Shown: positions 54,768 through 64,000 of the stretch, one piece after another
Layout: the number at the start of each line of letters is the position of its first letter
Numbering within the stretch: position 1 is the stretch's first letter
Source of the DNA: Polyangium sp. 15x6
GTDB taxonomy: Bacteria > Myxococcota_A > Polyangia > Polyangiales > Polyangiaceae
Direction: 5' to 3'
Assembly (NCBI RefSeq): GCF_029960785.1
Contig: NZ_JASBQE010000039.1
Coordinates: 42,487 to 106,486, forward strand
Length of the DNA stretch: 64,000 bases
The notes under the pieces: generated by a model
Database searches by the model: none
The model's input: the letters and a program-made list of their open reading frames with translations, nothing else
Told to the model about the DNA's origin: nothing
Translations under genes and position numbers: made by a program

Positions 54768-54788
54768 GCATGCCACCGCGTGGCATGC
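54768..54788. promoter_or_regulatory. Perfect 9-bp palindrome between tilS and ftsH
   Basis: GCATGCCAC (54768-54776) and GTGGCATGC (54780-54788) are perfect inverted arms around a CGC centre. No T-run follows, so it looks more like an operator than a terminator. It is 77 bases upstream of the preferred ftsH start. It shares GCATGCC with the inverted repeat at 35643-35676. Confidence 0.5.
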
Positions 54789-54864
54789 TGGTGCAAAGAA
54801 GCGTTACATTTGGACGCAGTCTGCTCGTCCCGAGGAGATCGGGCCGGGCAACCCGAGGATCCTC

Positions 54865-56804
<1,940 letters not shown>

Positions 56805-56808
<4 letters not shown>

Positions 56809-57431
56809 GAAGCAGGGCGATCCCGGCCCTCGTCGCCGCGGCGTTCGCCCTGCCCGTCCCCTCTCCGCTCTCCGAAGCTCCCCTCCCTTCCCCACGCAAA
56901 AGCACCGCCTCCGTGATCGAAGCGGCGGCGGTGCCTGCTCCATCGAGCAATCCGAGCGCCGCCGATCCCGCGGCGAACGCCGCTCCCGCGAAGAAGACGC
57001 TCGCGACGATCGTGCACGGTCACACGCAAGAGACGCTCGCGCTCACCGAGGACGAGCCCACGATCGAGCGCTTCTCCACGTTCCTCGCGGATCACGGTTA
57101 CGAGCAGGAGACGCGCATCGATCCGCGGCTGCTCGATCTCCTTCGTACGATCGCGAAGAAACATGAGGGCGCGCGGATCGAGATCGTGAGCGGCTACCGG
57201 AGCCCCAAGCGCAACGAGGTGATGCGCAAGAAGGGCCGGCACGTGGCGTCGCACAGCCAGCACACGCTCGGCATGGCGATCGATTTCCGCGTCGACGGGC
57301 TCACCGTGCCGAAGCTCGCCGCCGAGATCCTGCAGGCGAAGTGGCAAGGCGGGCTCGGCACCTACGCGGGGAGGCGCGACAGGTTCGTGCACGTCGACAC
57401 GGGGCCGAAGCGGCGCTGGAGCGGGTTCTAG
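56805..57431 (+). CDS. DUF882 (YcbK-like) M15 peptidase
   Basis: A 208-residue secreted protein. After a signal peptide and Ala/Pro-rich linker it has the DUF882/M15 domain: [17 protein letters not shown], then [17 protein letters not shown], whose His and Asp are the metal ligands, and [15 protein letters not shown] with the last His. Such enzymes act on the peptide part of peptidoglycan. It is translationally coupled to ftsH (GTGA, 56805-56808), and its stop is shared with the convergent gene (CTAG, 57428-57431). Confidence 0.85.
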
Positions 57432-58936
57432 GGCGCGCGCAGCACGGCCTGGAGATAGGCGAAGTGCTGCATCTCGGGGCGGCCGCGGCTCGATGCTTCG
57501 AGGATGTTCTGCGCGCCCTCGCCGGTCAGGAAGAGGCCGTAGGAGGCCTCGATCGCGAGCGGATCCCAGACGCGCAGGCCGAAGGTCGCGTCGATCTGGT
57601 GGCCGAGGATGTGCGATTCGTTCGTGGCCGAGGCGCCGATCGGGATCAACGACGCGCTCGTCCAGCGGCCCTTCGGATCGGCGAGACCGACGAAGCGATA
57701 GCCGAGGTTCACCGAGAACGCGTCGGCCGGGCGCGCCGCGATGTCCGCGCCGGCCTCGATGAGGTTCGACCACGCGTAGAGGCCCATGCGGCCGTGCATC
57801 GGGCGCTCCTCGGGGAGGATCGGATCGAAGCGCGTCTGCACGGCGAGCGGGTCGGTGCTGCCATTGTCGCCCGAAGCGTACGCGCCCGCCGCGCCGAACG
57901 TGAGGTGCCAGGGGAGCGCCGTCTCCCACGTGACGCGCGCGGCGCCCGCGAAGGCGCGGAGATCACGGTTCGCGCCGAAGCTCGAGATGCGGCCGAGCTC
58001 GTACGCGCCTTCGACGGCGTACCGCACGCCGCGGTAGTCGCCCGAGAAACGCGCGTCGAACACGTACGTGTCGCTCGGCGTGAGATCGAGCGCGGCCGGC
58101 GGTCGGACGATCCGCGCGAGCGCCGTGACGTCGATCGCGAGCAGCGGGAAGATGCGGAAGACCGCGTGCGCGCCGTAGAGCTGGCTGCCCGTCTGCGGAT
58201 GGACCGTCGTGGGCACCGGCGTACCCGTGCTGCCCGCCGATCCCGAGCCGGTCGTCCCGCCCGCCGCCCCGAGGCCACCGAGGCTGCCGAGCGGCGAGGT
58301 GCCGATGAGCGCCGCGAGCAGCTCGACGTCGATGTTCTTCCACGACAAACCGAGCCGCGCGGCGTCGAGCGATCGCGGCCGTTGCGTGAAATCGCTCTCG
58401 CCGAGGAGGCGCCCGTCGCCCCACACGACGCGCTGTCGGCCGAGGCGGAACCACACGCGGCGGTTCTTGCGGTGCACGTCGAGGTACGCCTCGAAGAGGC
58501 CGAGGCCCGTGCCGAGCTGGCTACTTTGCAGCACGCCGGTCCCCGTCGATCCCGCGATCGGCCGCGCGTCCTGCAGCACGATCGCCGCCGTCACCGGGCC
58601 GCGATCCACCGCGAGCCCGAGCCGCGCGCGGCTCGTCGCGGCCCACTGCGACGAGTAGATCGGCGTCATGTAGGTCGGCGCGTCGAAGCGCGGCGGCAGG
58701 TTCGTTCCGTACGCATCTTCGAGCACGGCCCCGCGCGTGAAATTCACGCCGCCGATGTCGAACGGATCGGTGCGGAACTCGCCGCGCACGCGGAGCTCGA
58801 ACGACGGGCGGAAGGTGAAGGACCCGACGGGGATCGACTCGGGCAGGGGCGTCGCCTGCGCCTCTGCGGAGGGGCTCGCGAGCGAGAGCGCGAGCGCGGC
58901 CGCCGCGGCGAATACGGAAGGATTCGGTCTCGTCAT
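57428..58936 (-). CDS. Alginate-export-like outer membrane beta-barrel protein
   Basis: A 502-residue outer-membrane protein with a signal peptide (AAAALALSLASPSAEAQA) and many alternating hydrophobic strands (LRVRGEFRTDPFDI, WFRLGRQRVVWGDG, YAVEGAYELGRISSFG), matching the alginate_exp family of exporter barrels. A central Gly/Ser/Thr-rich insertion (GAAGGTTGSGSAGSTGTP, around 265-285) is extra. It lies away from the exopolysaccharide locus, so its substrate is unknown; a general export porin is possible. Confidence 0.8.
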   Translation of the reverse strand: MTRPNPSVFAAAAALALSLASPSAEAQATPLPESIPVGSFTFRPSFELRVRGEFRTDPFDIGGVNFTRGAVLEDAYGTNLPPRFDAPTYMTPIYSSQWAATSRARLGLAVDRGPVTAAIVLQDARPIAGSTGTGVLQSSQLGTGLGLFEAYLDVHRKNRRVWFRLGRQRVVWGDGRLLGESDFTQRPRSLDAARLGLSWKNIDVELLAALIGTSPLGSLGGLGAAGGTTGSGSAGSTGTPVPTTVHPQTGSQLYGAHAVFRIFPLLAIDVTALARIVRPPAALDLTPSDTYVFDARFSGDYRGVRYAVEGAYELGRISSFGANRDLRAFAGAARVTWETALPWHLTFGAAGAYASGDNGSTDPLAVQTRFDPILPEERPMHGRMGLYAWSNLIEAGADIAARPADAFSVNLGYRFVGLADPKGRWTSASLIPIGASATNESHILGHQIDATFGLRVWDPLAIEASYGLFLTGEGAQNILEASSRGRPEMQHFAYLQAVLRAP

Positions 58937-58937
58937 G

Positions 58938-59726
58938 TCAGGGCTCGAAATCGTCGCTCGGCTTGGGCTTCGGCGCCGGCGATGCTCCCGCGGGCGCGCC
59001 GCCGCCACCACCACCGCCGGGCCGTGGGCGCGGCGTCTTGCCGGTGAACTTCGCGAGCGCCGTGTCGGCCGCGCCGGTCTCCAGCGCCATCGCCAGGCCC
59101 ACGACGAACGACGACGCGAGCCCCGCCTCCGTCGTCGCGCGCCCGCGCAGATCGGCGAGCACGACCCGCGCGCCCTCGAGCTCGCGCGGAGCGTCGCCCG
59201 ACTTCGCCGCGGGCGTCGTGGAGAGCTCCGTTCGTTTCGTGTCGAGGAAGCGCGCGCGCTGCTCGAGATCGCCCATGCGCCGCGCCACGTCGAGCGACGC
59301 CTTCACCGATTGCTCCACGGCCTTCGCGAGCGCCTCGGGATCCTCGCTCGACTTGCCGCGTTTCTGCACGAGCACGATGAGCTTCGCGTCAGGCGTGAGC
59401 TCGAGGTGCAGCGCCGTGCCCGCCTCGTCGAGCGTCTTCGCCTTCTTCGCGGCCGCCTCCAGCGCGGCGCTCGCTTCCGCCGTCTCCGCGAGGCCGAGGG
59501 TCTTCATGAGCTCGGCGCGCGCGGCCTTGCGATCACCCTCGGCGCGATCGACCTCGCTGCGCAGCGCGACGACGGACTTGAAGAAGTCGTCGAGCGCGGG
59601 CTCCTTCGTGGTGATCGCCTTGCCTTGCTCGATCTGCGACAGCGAGGGCCCGCAAGCAGGGAGCGAGGACAGGCTCGCCGCCACGACGAAGGCCCACGCG
59701 AACGATCGCCTCGACGACAGTCTCAT
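58938..59726 (-). CDS. Coiled-coil hypothetical lipoprotein
   Basis: A 262-residue protein with a signal peptide ending in SSLPAC (lipobox-like, Cys25), then a long alpha-helical, charged region with ALDDFFKSVVALRSEVDRAE and ETAEASAALEAAAKKAKTLDE (coiled-coil-like), and a Gly/Pro-rich end. No family recognised. It lies one base after the export-like gene on the same strand and shares a four-base overlap (ATGA-type) with the large gene at 59723, so the three form one operon. Confidence 0.7.
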   Translation of the reverse strand: MRLSSRRSFAWAFVVAASLSSLPACGPSLSQIEQGKAITTKEPALDDFFKSVVALRSEVDRAEGDRKAARAELMKTLGLAETAEASAALEAAAKKAKTLDEAGTALHLELTPDAKLIVLVQKRGKSSEDPEALAKAVEQSVKASLDVARRMGDLEQRARFLDTKRTELSTTPAAKSGDAPRELEGARVVLADLRGRATTEAGLASSFVVGLAMALETGAADTALAKFTGKTPRPRPGGGGGGGAPAGASPAPKPKPSDDFEP

Positions 59727-62527
59727 CCGCACTGGAGCACGCCTCCCCAAAGCTCGTAACTCGACTTGCCCCTCTGGAGGAAGACCGTGGTCACGTACGC
59801 GCCGGCCACGGCGGCCATGCCCTGCCCGAAGTTGCCCGCGGGCGGCGAGAGCGCGATCGGATCGCCCACGGGCACGAAGTCCGGGCCGAGCGTCTGCGCA
59901 CGCACGGCGCGCGCGCCCGACGATCCCTCGGTCCAGACGAGCACCCATCGACCATCGGGCAAACCCGCGATCCCGGGCGCGAACGCGTCGCCGCCGGGGC
60001 CTCCGGCCGGCAGCTCGATCACCTGGGTCGACGACGGGATCGACCCGGCCGGCGCATGGCCGAGCCGGATCTTCCACGGGCTCTCCTCGTTCTCGCGATC
60101 GGCGAAGAGGATCGCGACCTCGCGGCCGTTCCATCCGCTCATGGGCTTACCGACCTGACCGCCGGATCCCACGACCTTCACGAGCTCGCCGATGGGCTTG
60201 CGATCCGGGCCGATGAAGCCGCCCATGACGGCGCCGTCGCGACGGAACGAGAGCGCGTAGCCCTTGTCGTCGGCGACGACCACGCGCGCGGCGTCGAGCG
60301 GCTCCGATCCCGCGATCGGCCAGAGCGCCTGCGGCGCGGCGTCGACACGATCGGCCGTCGCGAGGTTGCCTTCGGCGACGCCCAGGAAAAACGGCGTGGA
60401 CGCGGGCACCTGCACGAGCGACTTCAGCGCGCCCGACGAGTCCTTCGCGGCGACGAAGTAGCCCTTGTCGGTGCCGGTCGGCGCGACGCGATCGATCTCG
60501 CCGCTGACCTTCTCGACGAACCCTTCGTTCACCTGACCGCTCGACGGCGTGACCTCGATGCCGACGGCCTCGTCCGAGCTCTTCGCGTAGCCGATCGAGA
60601 CGTTGCCCGAGGGGAGCGGCAAGAGCTCGAAGGGGATCTTGTTCGAGACGACGGGCGCCCAGCGCACGGGCTGCTTCGCCACCCAGCAAGGCTTCGGCGG
60701 TTGCGGCAAGGCGTCGCGGATCTCGCGGACCGTGTTCGCCAGGACCGAGCGCGCGCCGCCGCCGGCCACCGTCGGCTTGACCGAGCAACGACCCACGAAG
60801 AACGCCGAGATCACCATCATCACGAGCAAGCCGCTGCTCGTGGCGATCACCTTCAGCGGCAGCGTGCTCGGCGCTTGCTCGGGTTTGACCGCGCGCAGGC
60901 CCTCCGACGTCGCGTCGAGCGCGGCACGTTCACGCGGCGCCTCCGCGTACGTGTACGGCGGGTTCGGCGCCGCGGGAGCGCGCTCTTCGACCGCCGACGG
61001 CAAGGTCCTCACCTCGTCGGACGCACCCCTCGCGGACGCTTCTTTTTCGGGCAGCGGCGCGGTCGAGGGATCGACGAGCAGAGAATCGATCCGGATCGTC
61101 CGCGTGACCTCGTGCGGCAGCTTCACCGCGCCGGCCATCGACGGACCGGTGTACCCGCCGGACGCGGCGGCGTACGCGCCCGTGGTGAAGTCGGGCGGCA
61201 AGATCGCGGTCGTGCTCGGCTCGCGTGGAGGCGGCGCCGGGGGCAACTCGTCGACGCGGGAGGGCGCCGTCACGGGCGCGAGCTCGGGCGACGGCGCGAG
61301 CTCGGGCGGCGTGACGAGGGGCGGCGGCGGCTCGGTCGGGGCAAGCGGCGGACCCGCCGCCGCGGCGGGTGGATCGGCCGGAGGTTCTGCGGCCGGAGGC
61401 TCGACCGGCGCGGCAGGCGGCGGCGTGCTCGGCGGGAGTTTCGCCGTCGACGTGGTCGACGTGCCCGGAGCCGCGCCGGCGCGTGGCACCGGGGCAGGCT
61501 TGAGCAGCGCCGACGGCTTCAGGATCGCCGAGGGCTTGTCCGCGCCCTTGTCCGCGATCGGCCGCGGGATCGTCGGCGACACCGCGGGCTTCGCGGCTGG
61601 CTCCGTCGTGGGCTTCGTGAGGATCTTCGACGGCGCGCGCATCGGGCTCGGGCCCACCGTCGAGTACTCGGACGTCTTGGGGCCGAGGGGCTTCGGCGCA
61701 GGGCCGATCGACGTGTTCTCCGCGCCGCCTGCCTTCCCGCGCGAGCCCTCGGCGGGCTTGGCGGGCGCGGCGATCGGCGGCGGCGGGTTCGATCGAGGCG
61801 TCGCGGCGGGCGGCTTCGCGGGGCTCTCCGCCGCGCGAGGTGCGACCATCGCGGGCTTCGGCAGCGCTGCGGCCGTGGTCTCTTTCGGCGGCTTCGCGGC
61901 GGGCGGGGCGAGATCACCGACGTTCGTCGTCTCGTCGTCGTTGACGTCGCCCCAGAGCTCGTCGATCGCGTTCGCGCTCGTCGGCGGGGGCTTCGGGGCT
62001 GGTTCGGCGACGGGAGGCGGCAGAGGGCCCACGGGCGGGGGCGGTCGAACGACGGCCGGCGGCTCGGGCGATGCGGTCGGGCCTCGGGGCACGGCGGCTT
62101 CGAACGCCGCTCCGCCGTACTCGGGCCGCAGCGTGATCGGCGCGGCGCCCGGGGGTACGGCTTCCGTGCCTGCGCCCGAGGGCACCACGATCGGCACGCC
62201 CTGGGCGCCCTTCTGCGGCGCGGCCGGGCCCGTGATCCCGAGCAGCGTGCCCATCTGGCCGCGCTTCTCGGGCAGCGGCCCGCCGAAGCGAGGCGGCGCG
62301 ACCGCGGCTGGCTCGTGCTGCGGCGCGATCGGCTCCTGCGCGGTGGGCGTGACGTCGGCGAACTCGGCCACCGTGAAGGCGGGGACCCACGCCTCCATGC
62401 CCTCGCGCCAGACGAGGACGGACGACGGAAGCACGCGGGTCGCGATGGCTTCCCGCAGCTCGTCGGTTCGCACGAGCCGCTGCACGCCTTGCTCGTCGGT
62501 CCAGCGCCACTCGTCGCGGCCGGTCAA
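59723..62527 (-). CDS. GYF-type N-terminal domain, proline-rich linker, membrane helix and beta-rich extracellular domain
   Basis: A 934-residue protein. Residues 1-65 form a GYF_2-like domain (DEWRWTDEQGVQRLV.. and VLVWREGMEAWVPAF), then about 500 residues of Pro/Ala/Thr-rich linker, one membrane helix (SGLLVMMVISAFFVG) and a C-terminal, beta-rich, probably propeller domain. The start is TTG at 62527, supported by GGAGG five bases upstream. The protein probably bridges cytosol and periplasm; the role is unknown. Myxobacteria have many such GYF/linker proteins. Confidence 0.8.
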   Translation of the reverse strand: MTGRDEWRWTDEQGVQRLVRTDELREAIATRVLPSSVLVWREGMEAWVPAFTVAEFADVTPTAQEPIAPQHEPAAVAPPRFGGPLPEKRGQMGTLLGITGPAAPQKGAQGVPIVVPSGAGTEAVPPGAAPITLRPEYGGAAFEAAVPRGPTASPEPPAVVRPPPPVGPLPPPVAEPAPKPPPTSANAIDELWGDVNDDETTNVGDLAPPAAKPPKETTAAALPKPAMVAPRAAESPAKPPAATPRSNPPPPIAAPAKPAEGSRGKAGGAENTSIGPAPKPLGPKTSEYSTVGPSPMRAPSKILTKPTTEPAAKPAVSPTIPRPIADKGADKPSAILKPSALLKPAPVPRAGAAPGTSTTSTAKLPPSTPPPAAPVEPPAAEPPADPPAAAAGPPLAPTEPPPPLVTPPELAPSPELAPVTAPSRVDELPPAPPPREPSTTAILPPDFTTGAYAAASGGYTGPSMAGAVKLPHEVTRTIRIDSLLVDPSTAPLPEKEASARGASDEVRTLPSAVEERAPAAPNPPYTYAEAPRERAALDATSEGLRAVKPEQAPSTLPLKVIATSSGLLVMMVISAFFVGRCSVKPTVAGGGARSVLANTVREIRDALPQPPKPCWVAKQPVRWAPVVSNKIPFELLPLPSGNVSIGYAKSSDEAVGIEVTPSSGQVNEGFVEKVSGEIDRVAPTGTDKGYFVAAKDSSGALKSLVQVPASTPFFLGVAEGNLATADRVDAAPQALWPIAGSEPLDAARVVVADDKGYALSFRRDGAVMGGFIGPDRKPIGELVKVVGSGGQVGKPMSGWNGREVAILFADRENEESPWKIRLGHAPAGSIPSSTQVIELPAGGPGGDAFAPGIAGLPDGRWVLVWTEGSSGARAVRAQTLGPDFVPVGDPIALSPPAGNFGQGMAAVAGAYVTTVFLQRGKSSYELWGGVLQCG

Positions 62528-62675
62528 GCGGGCCTCCGCGTGGAGCAGGTCGTGCGCAGATCGTGTTCGTGTCGGGCGAGCACCTCGCCGCGAATCGTAC
62601 AGCGACCCCCGCGACGTTGCGCAGAATTTCGTTCGCCCTCACGCAACTCTGGGTCGTTGGCTTCGATGTTCGGGC

Positions 62676-63368
62676 ATGTCCCTCTCGCGTCCCTTCGTTC
62701 TCGCGTTCCTGGCCGCACGCGCGATCGCCCGCGCCCTGCTCGACACCCTCAGCCCTCCGGCCTGCGCGGCCTGCGATGCGCCCGTGCGCCGCGACCGTGT
62801 CTTTTGCCCGCCGTGCGCGGCGACCGTCCTCCGAACCGCGAACACGCCCGGCGAGCCGCTCGCGTTCGCGACGTTCGGAGGCGCCATCGCGGCCGCGCTC
62901 AGGCGGTTCAAGTACGGGGAGCGGCCCGATCTCGGGCGCCCGCTCGGCCATCTCCTGCGCGGGCTCGTGCGGGAGGATGCGCCCGTCGTGGACCTCGTGA
63001 TCCCCGTACCGCTACATCCGCGAAGGCTCGCGGAGCGCGGGTACAACCAGGCGGCGCTGCTCGCGCACGCGGCTTCGGACGAGCTCGGCGTGCCTCTCGC
63101 AGCGCGCGCGCTGGTGCGGCTTCGGGACACGCCGCAGCAGGCGACGCTCGGGCGCGTCGAGCGACTCGCGAACGTCACGCGGGCCTTCGTCGTGCGATCC
63201 CCTCGAGCCGTACAAGGACGCAGGGTGCTCCTCGTCGACGACGTCGCCACCACGGGATCCACGCTCTCGGCCTGCCGCGACGCGCTCGTCGAGGCGGGCG
63301 CGCGCGACGTGATCGCGTTGTGCCTCGCCCGCGCCGGCGAGCCTTCCCCCGCGAATCCCGCTGCCTAG
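62676..63368 (+). CDS. ComF-family phosphoribosyltransferase-like protein
   Basis: A 230-residue ComFC-type protein. It has a zinc finger at CAACDAPVRRDRVFCPPCA, the VIPVPLHPRRLAERGYNQA motif and the PRTase loop VLLVDDVATTGSTL, which are the three family signatures. ComF proteins are linked to natural transformation, though phosphoribosyl transfer has not been shown. The ATG at 62676 is preferred; the long upstream frame is antisense to the GYF gene. Its stop is shared with the next gene (CTAG). Confidence 0.92.
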   Translation: MSLSRPFVLAFLAARAIARALLDTLSPPACAACDAPVRRDRVFCPPCAATVLRTANTPGEPLAFATFGGAIAAALRRFKYGERPDLGRPLGHLLRGLVREDAPVVDLVIPVPLHPRRLAERGYNQAALLAHAASDELGVPLAARALVRLRDTPQQATLGRVERLANVTRAFVVRSPRAVQGRRVLLVDDVATTGSTLSACRDALVEAGARDVIALCLARAGEPSPANPAA

Positions 63369-64000
63369 CGCTTCTTCTTCCGCGGCACTTGCAGCGGCGG
63401 CTTGCCAGGAACGACCTCGATCCGCAGCGAATCCTGGCAAGGCACGAGCACCGTCTCTCCTGCCGAGAGCCACTCCGGATAGCGCCCTTCGGCCGAGCTC
63501 GACACGCGCACGAACTTGCTGCCGCACGGCGCCTGGAACGTCTCGTTCGTGCGGCCGAGCTTCTTTCCGCTCACGTACACGTTTCCCTCCGAGGGAAACA
63601 CCACCGTCAAGAGCCCGTATCCCGCGGGAGGCGCGGAGGGCGCCGTGGACGGCGGCACGGCGGCGGAGTCGGACGGCTGGGTCTCGGGCGTCGCGAGCGG
63701 AGACTTGGCCGAGGTCGACGCCGAGGCGCCGGCGTTCGGATTCGCGTCCGGATCCGAGCCGCCCGTGAACATCACGACGGCCCCCGCGGTGATCAACGCG
63801 ACCGCGCCACCGGCGATCGCGAGCGCAAGCGGCGGCGGTCGCTTCTTCCGGCTGGCGGGTTGCGCCGGCGCGAGCGCGGGCTCCGCAGCGGGTGCGGCAG
63901 GGGGCGCGGAGGCGGAGACGGCCCCCGGCGCGGGCGGCGCCGCCGGCGTCCCGAACCGAGGCAACCCGGGAGGCGCGCCCATCGGCGGCGCCACGGGCGG
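63365..64000 (-). CDS. C-terminal part of a membrane protein with a PEGA-like tail, cut by the window edge
   Basis: The frame is open to base 64000, so the start lies outside the window; 211 residues are visible. They comprise a Pro/Ala-rich linker, one membrane helix (LALAIAGGAVALITAGAVVMF), a Ser/Thr/Pro-rich stalk and a PEGA-like domain (GLLTVVFPSEGNVYVSGKKLG), the same order as the tail of the kinase at 49717. It may be the end of another Ser/Thr kinase. Two cysteines (APCGSK, VPCQD) could form a disulfide. Confidence 0.7.
   Translation of the reverse strand, partial: PPVAPPMGAPPGLPRFGTPAAPPAPGAVSASAPPAAPAAEPALAPAQPASRKKRPPPLALAIAGGAVALITAGAVVMFTGGSDPDANPNAGASASTSAKSPLATPETQPSDSAAVPPSTAPSAPPAGYGLLTVVFPSEGNVYVSGKKLGRTNETFQAPCGSKFVRVSSSAEGRYPEWLSAGETVLVPCQDSLRIEVVPGKPPLQVPRKKKR

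Noticed and set aside
60603..62675. Long upstream extension of the ComF frame
   Set aside because: It is antisense to the GYF-type gene and Gly/Ala-rich; the ComF family starts at 62676.

Overview
The window is uniformly high-GC DNA (about 70 percent by eye), almost fully coding, with many stop/start overlaps of the ATGA, GTGA or TTGA type. Its gene content points to a myxobacterium, most likely of the Polyangiales (Polyangium/Sorangium type): an eCIS-core (DUF4157) protease-like protein, Ser/Thr kinases with a PEGA tail, a receiver-PATAN (DUF4388) protein with a long proline-rich tail, MopE-like lipoproteins, a large exopolysaccharide locus, and many lipoproteins. This assignment is inferred from gene families, not from a marker gene.

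Layout. 1-4614: a tightly overlapping run of an unknown protein, a radical-SAM activase-like protein, a membrane-anchored GTPase-like protein and a DUF4157 protein with a cysteine-peptidase-like tail, followed by a second protein sharing the same HPATV/VQRK-type repeats; this looks like a polymorphic-toxin or effector module. 4671-9501: sugar and methyl transfer genes, including a split Alg14/Alg13-like glycosyltransferase. 9560-13035: a two-gene AAA ATPase plus metallophosphoesterase operon, the best candidate here for an undescribed conflict (defence) system. 13047-14897: two hypothetical proteins and a Uma2-type nuclease-fold protein on the minus strand. 14942-25459: the rest of the exopolysaccharide locus (carbamoyltransferase, WecA/MraY-type initiating transferase, deacetylase, GNAT, GT-C enzyme and a Wzc-type tyrosine kinase).

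25898-31623 (minus): a complete isc operon in the order regulator-iscS-iscU-iscA-hscB-hscA-fdx, in which the usual Rrf2 regulator IscR is replaced by a four-cysteine MerR-family protein. 31714-35500: a lipoate-ligase-fold protein, a bidirectional terminator and two paralogous MopE-like lipoproteins. 35765-45866: metK with a recognisable promoter, an orphan TRAP receptor, a YbjN-type protein, small lipoproteins, a PAP2/Aur1-like phosphatase, a putative flavin-dependent halogenase, a DNA methyltransferase with a basic repeat tail, and a CPBP protease. 45892-64000: the response-regulator protein, tRNA/rRNA modification genes (mnmA, rlmD, tilS), a Ser/Thr kinase, ftsH, a DUF882 peptidase, an outer-membrane export-like protein, a GYF-type membrane protein, ComF and the end of a PEGA-type protein cut by the window edge.

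No tRNA, rRNA, CRISPR array, insertion sequence or phage gene was found. No gap between genes exceeds 300 bases; the largest (35501-35764, 39532-39784, 38161-38409, 45034-45248) hold no gene that I can support. Two convergent gene pairs share the single sequence CTAG as both stop codons (57428-57431 and 63365-63368).
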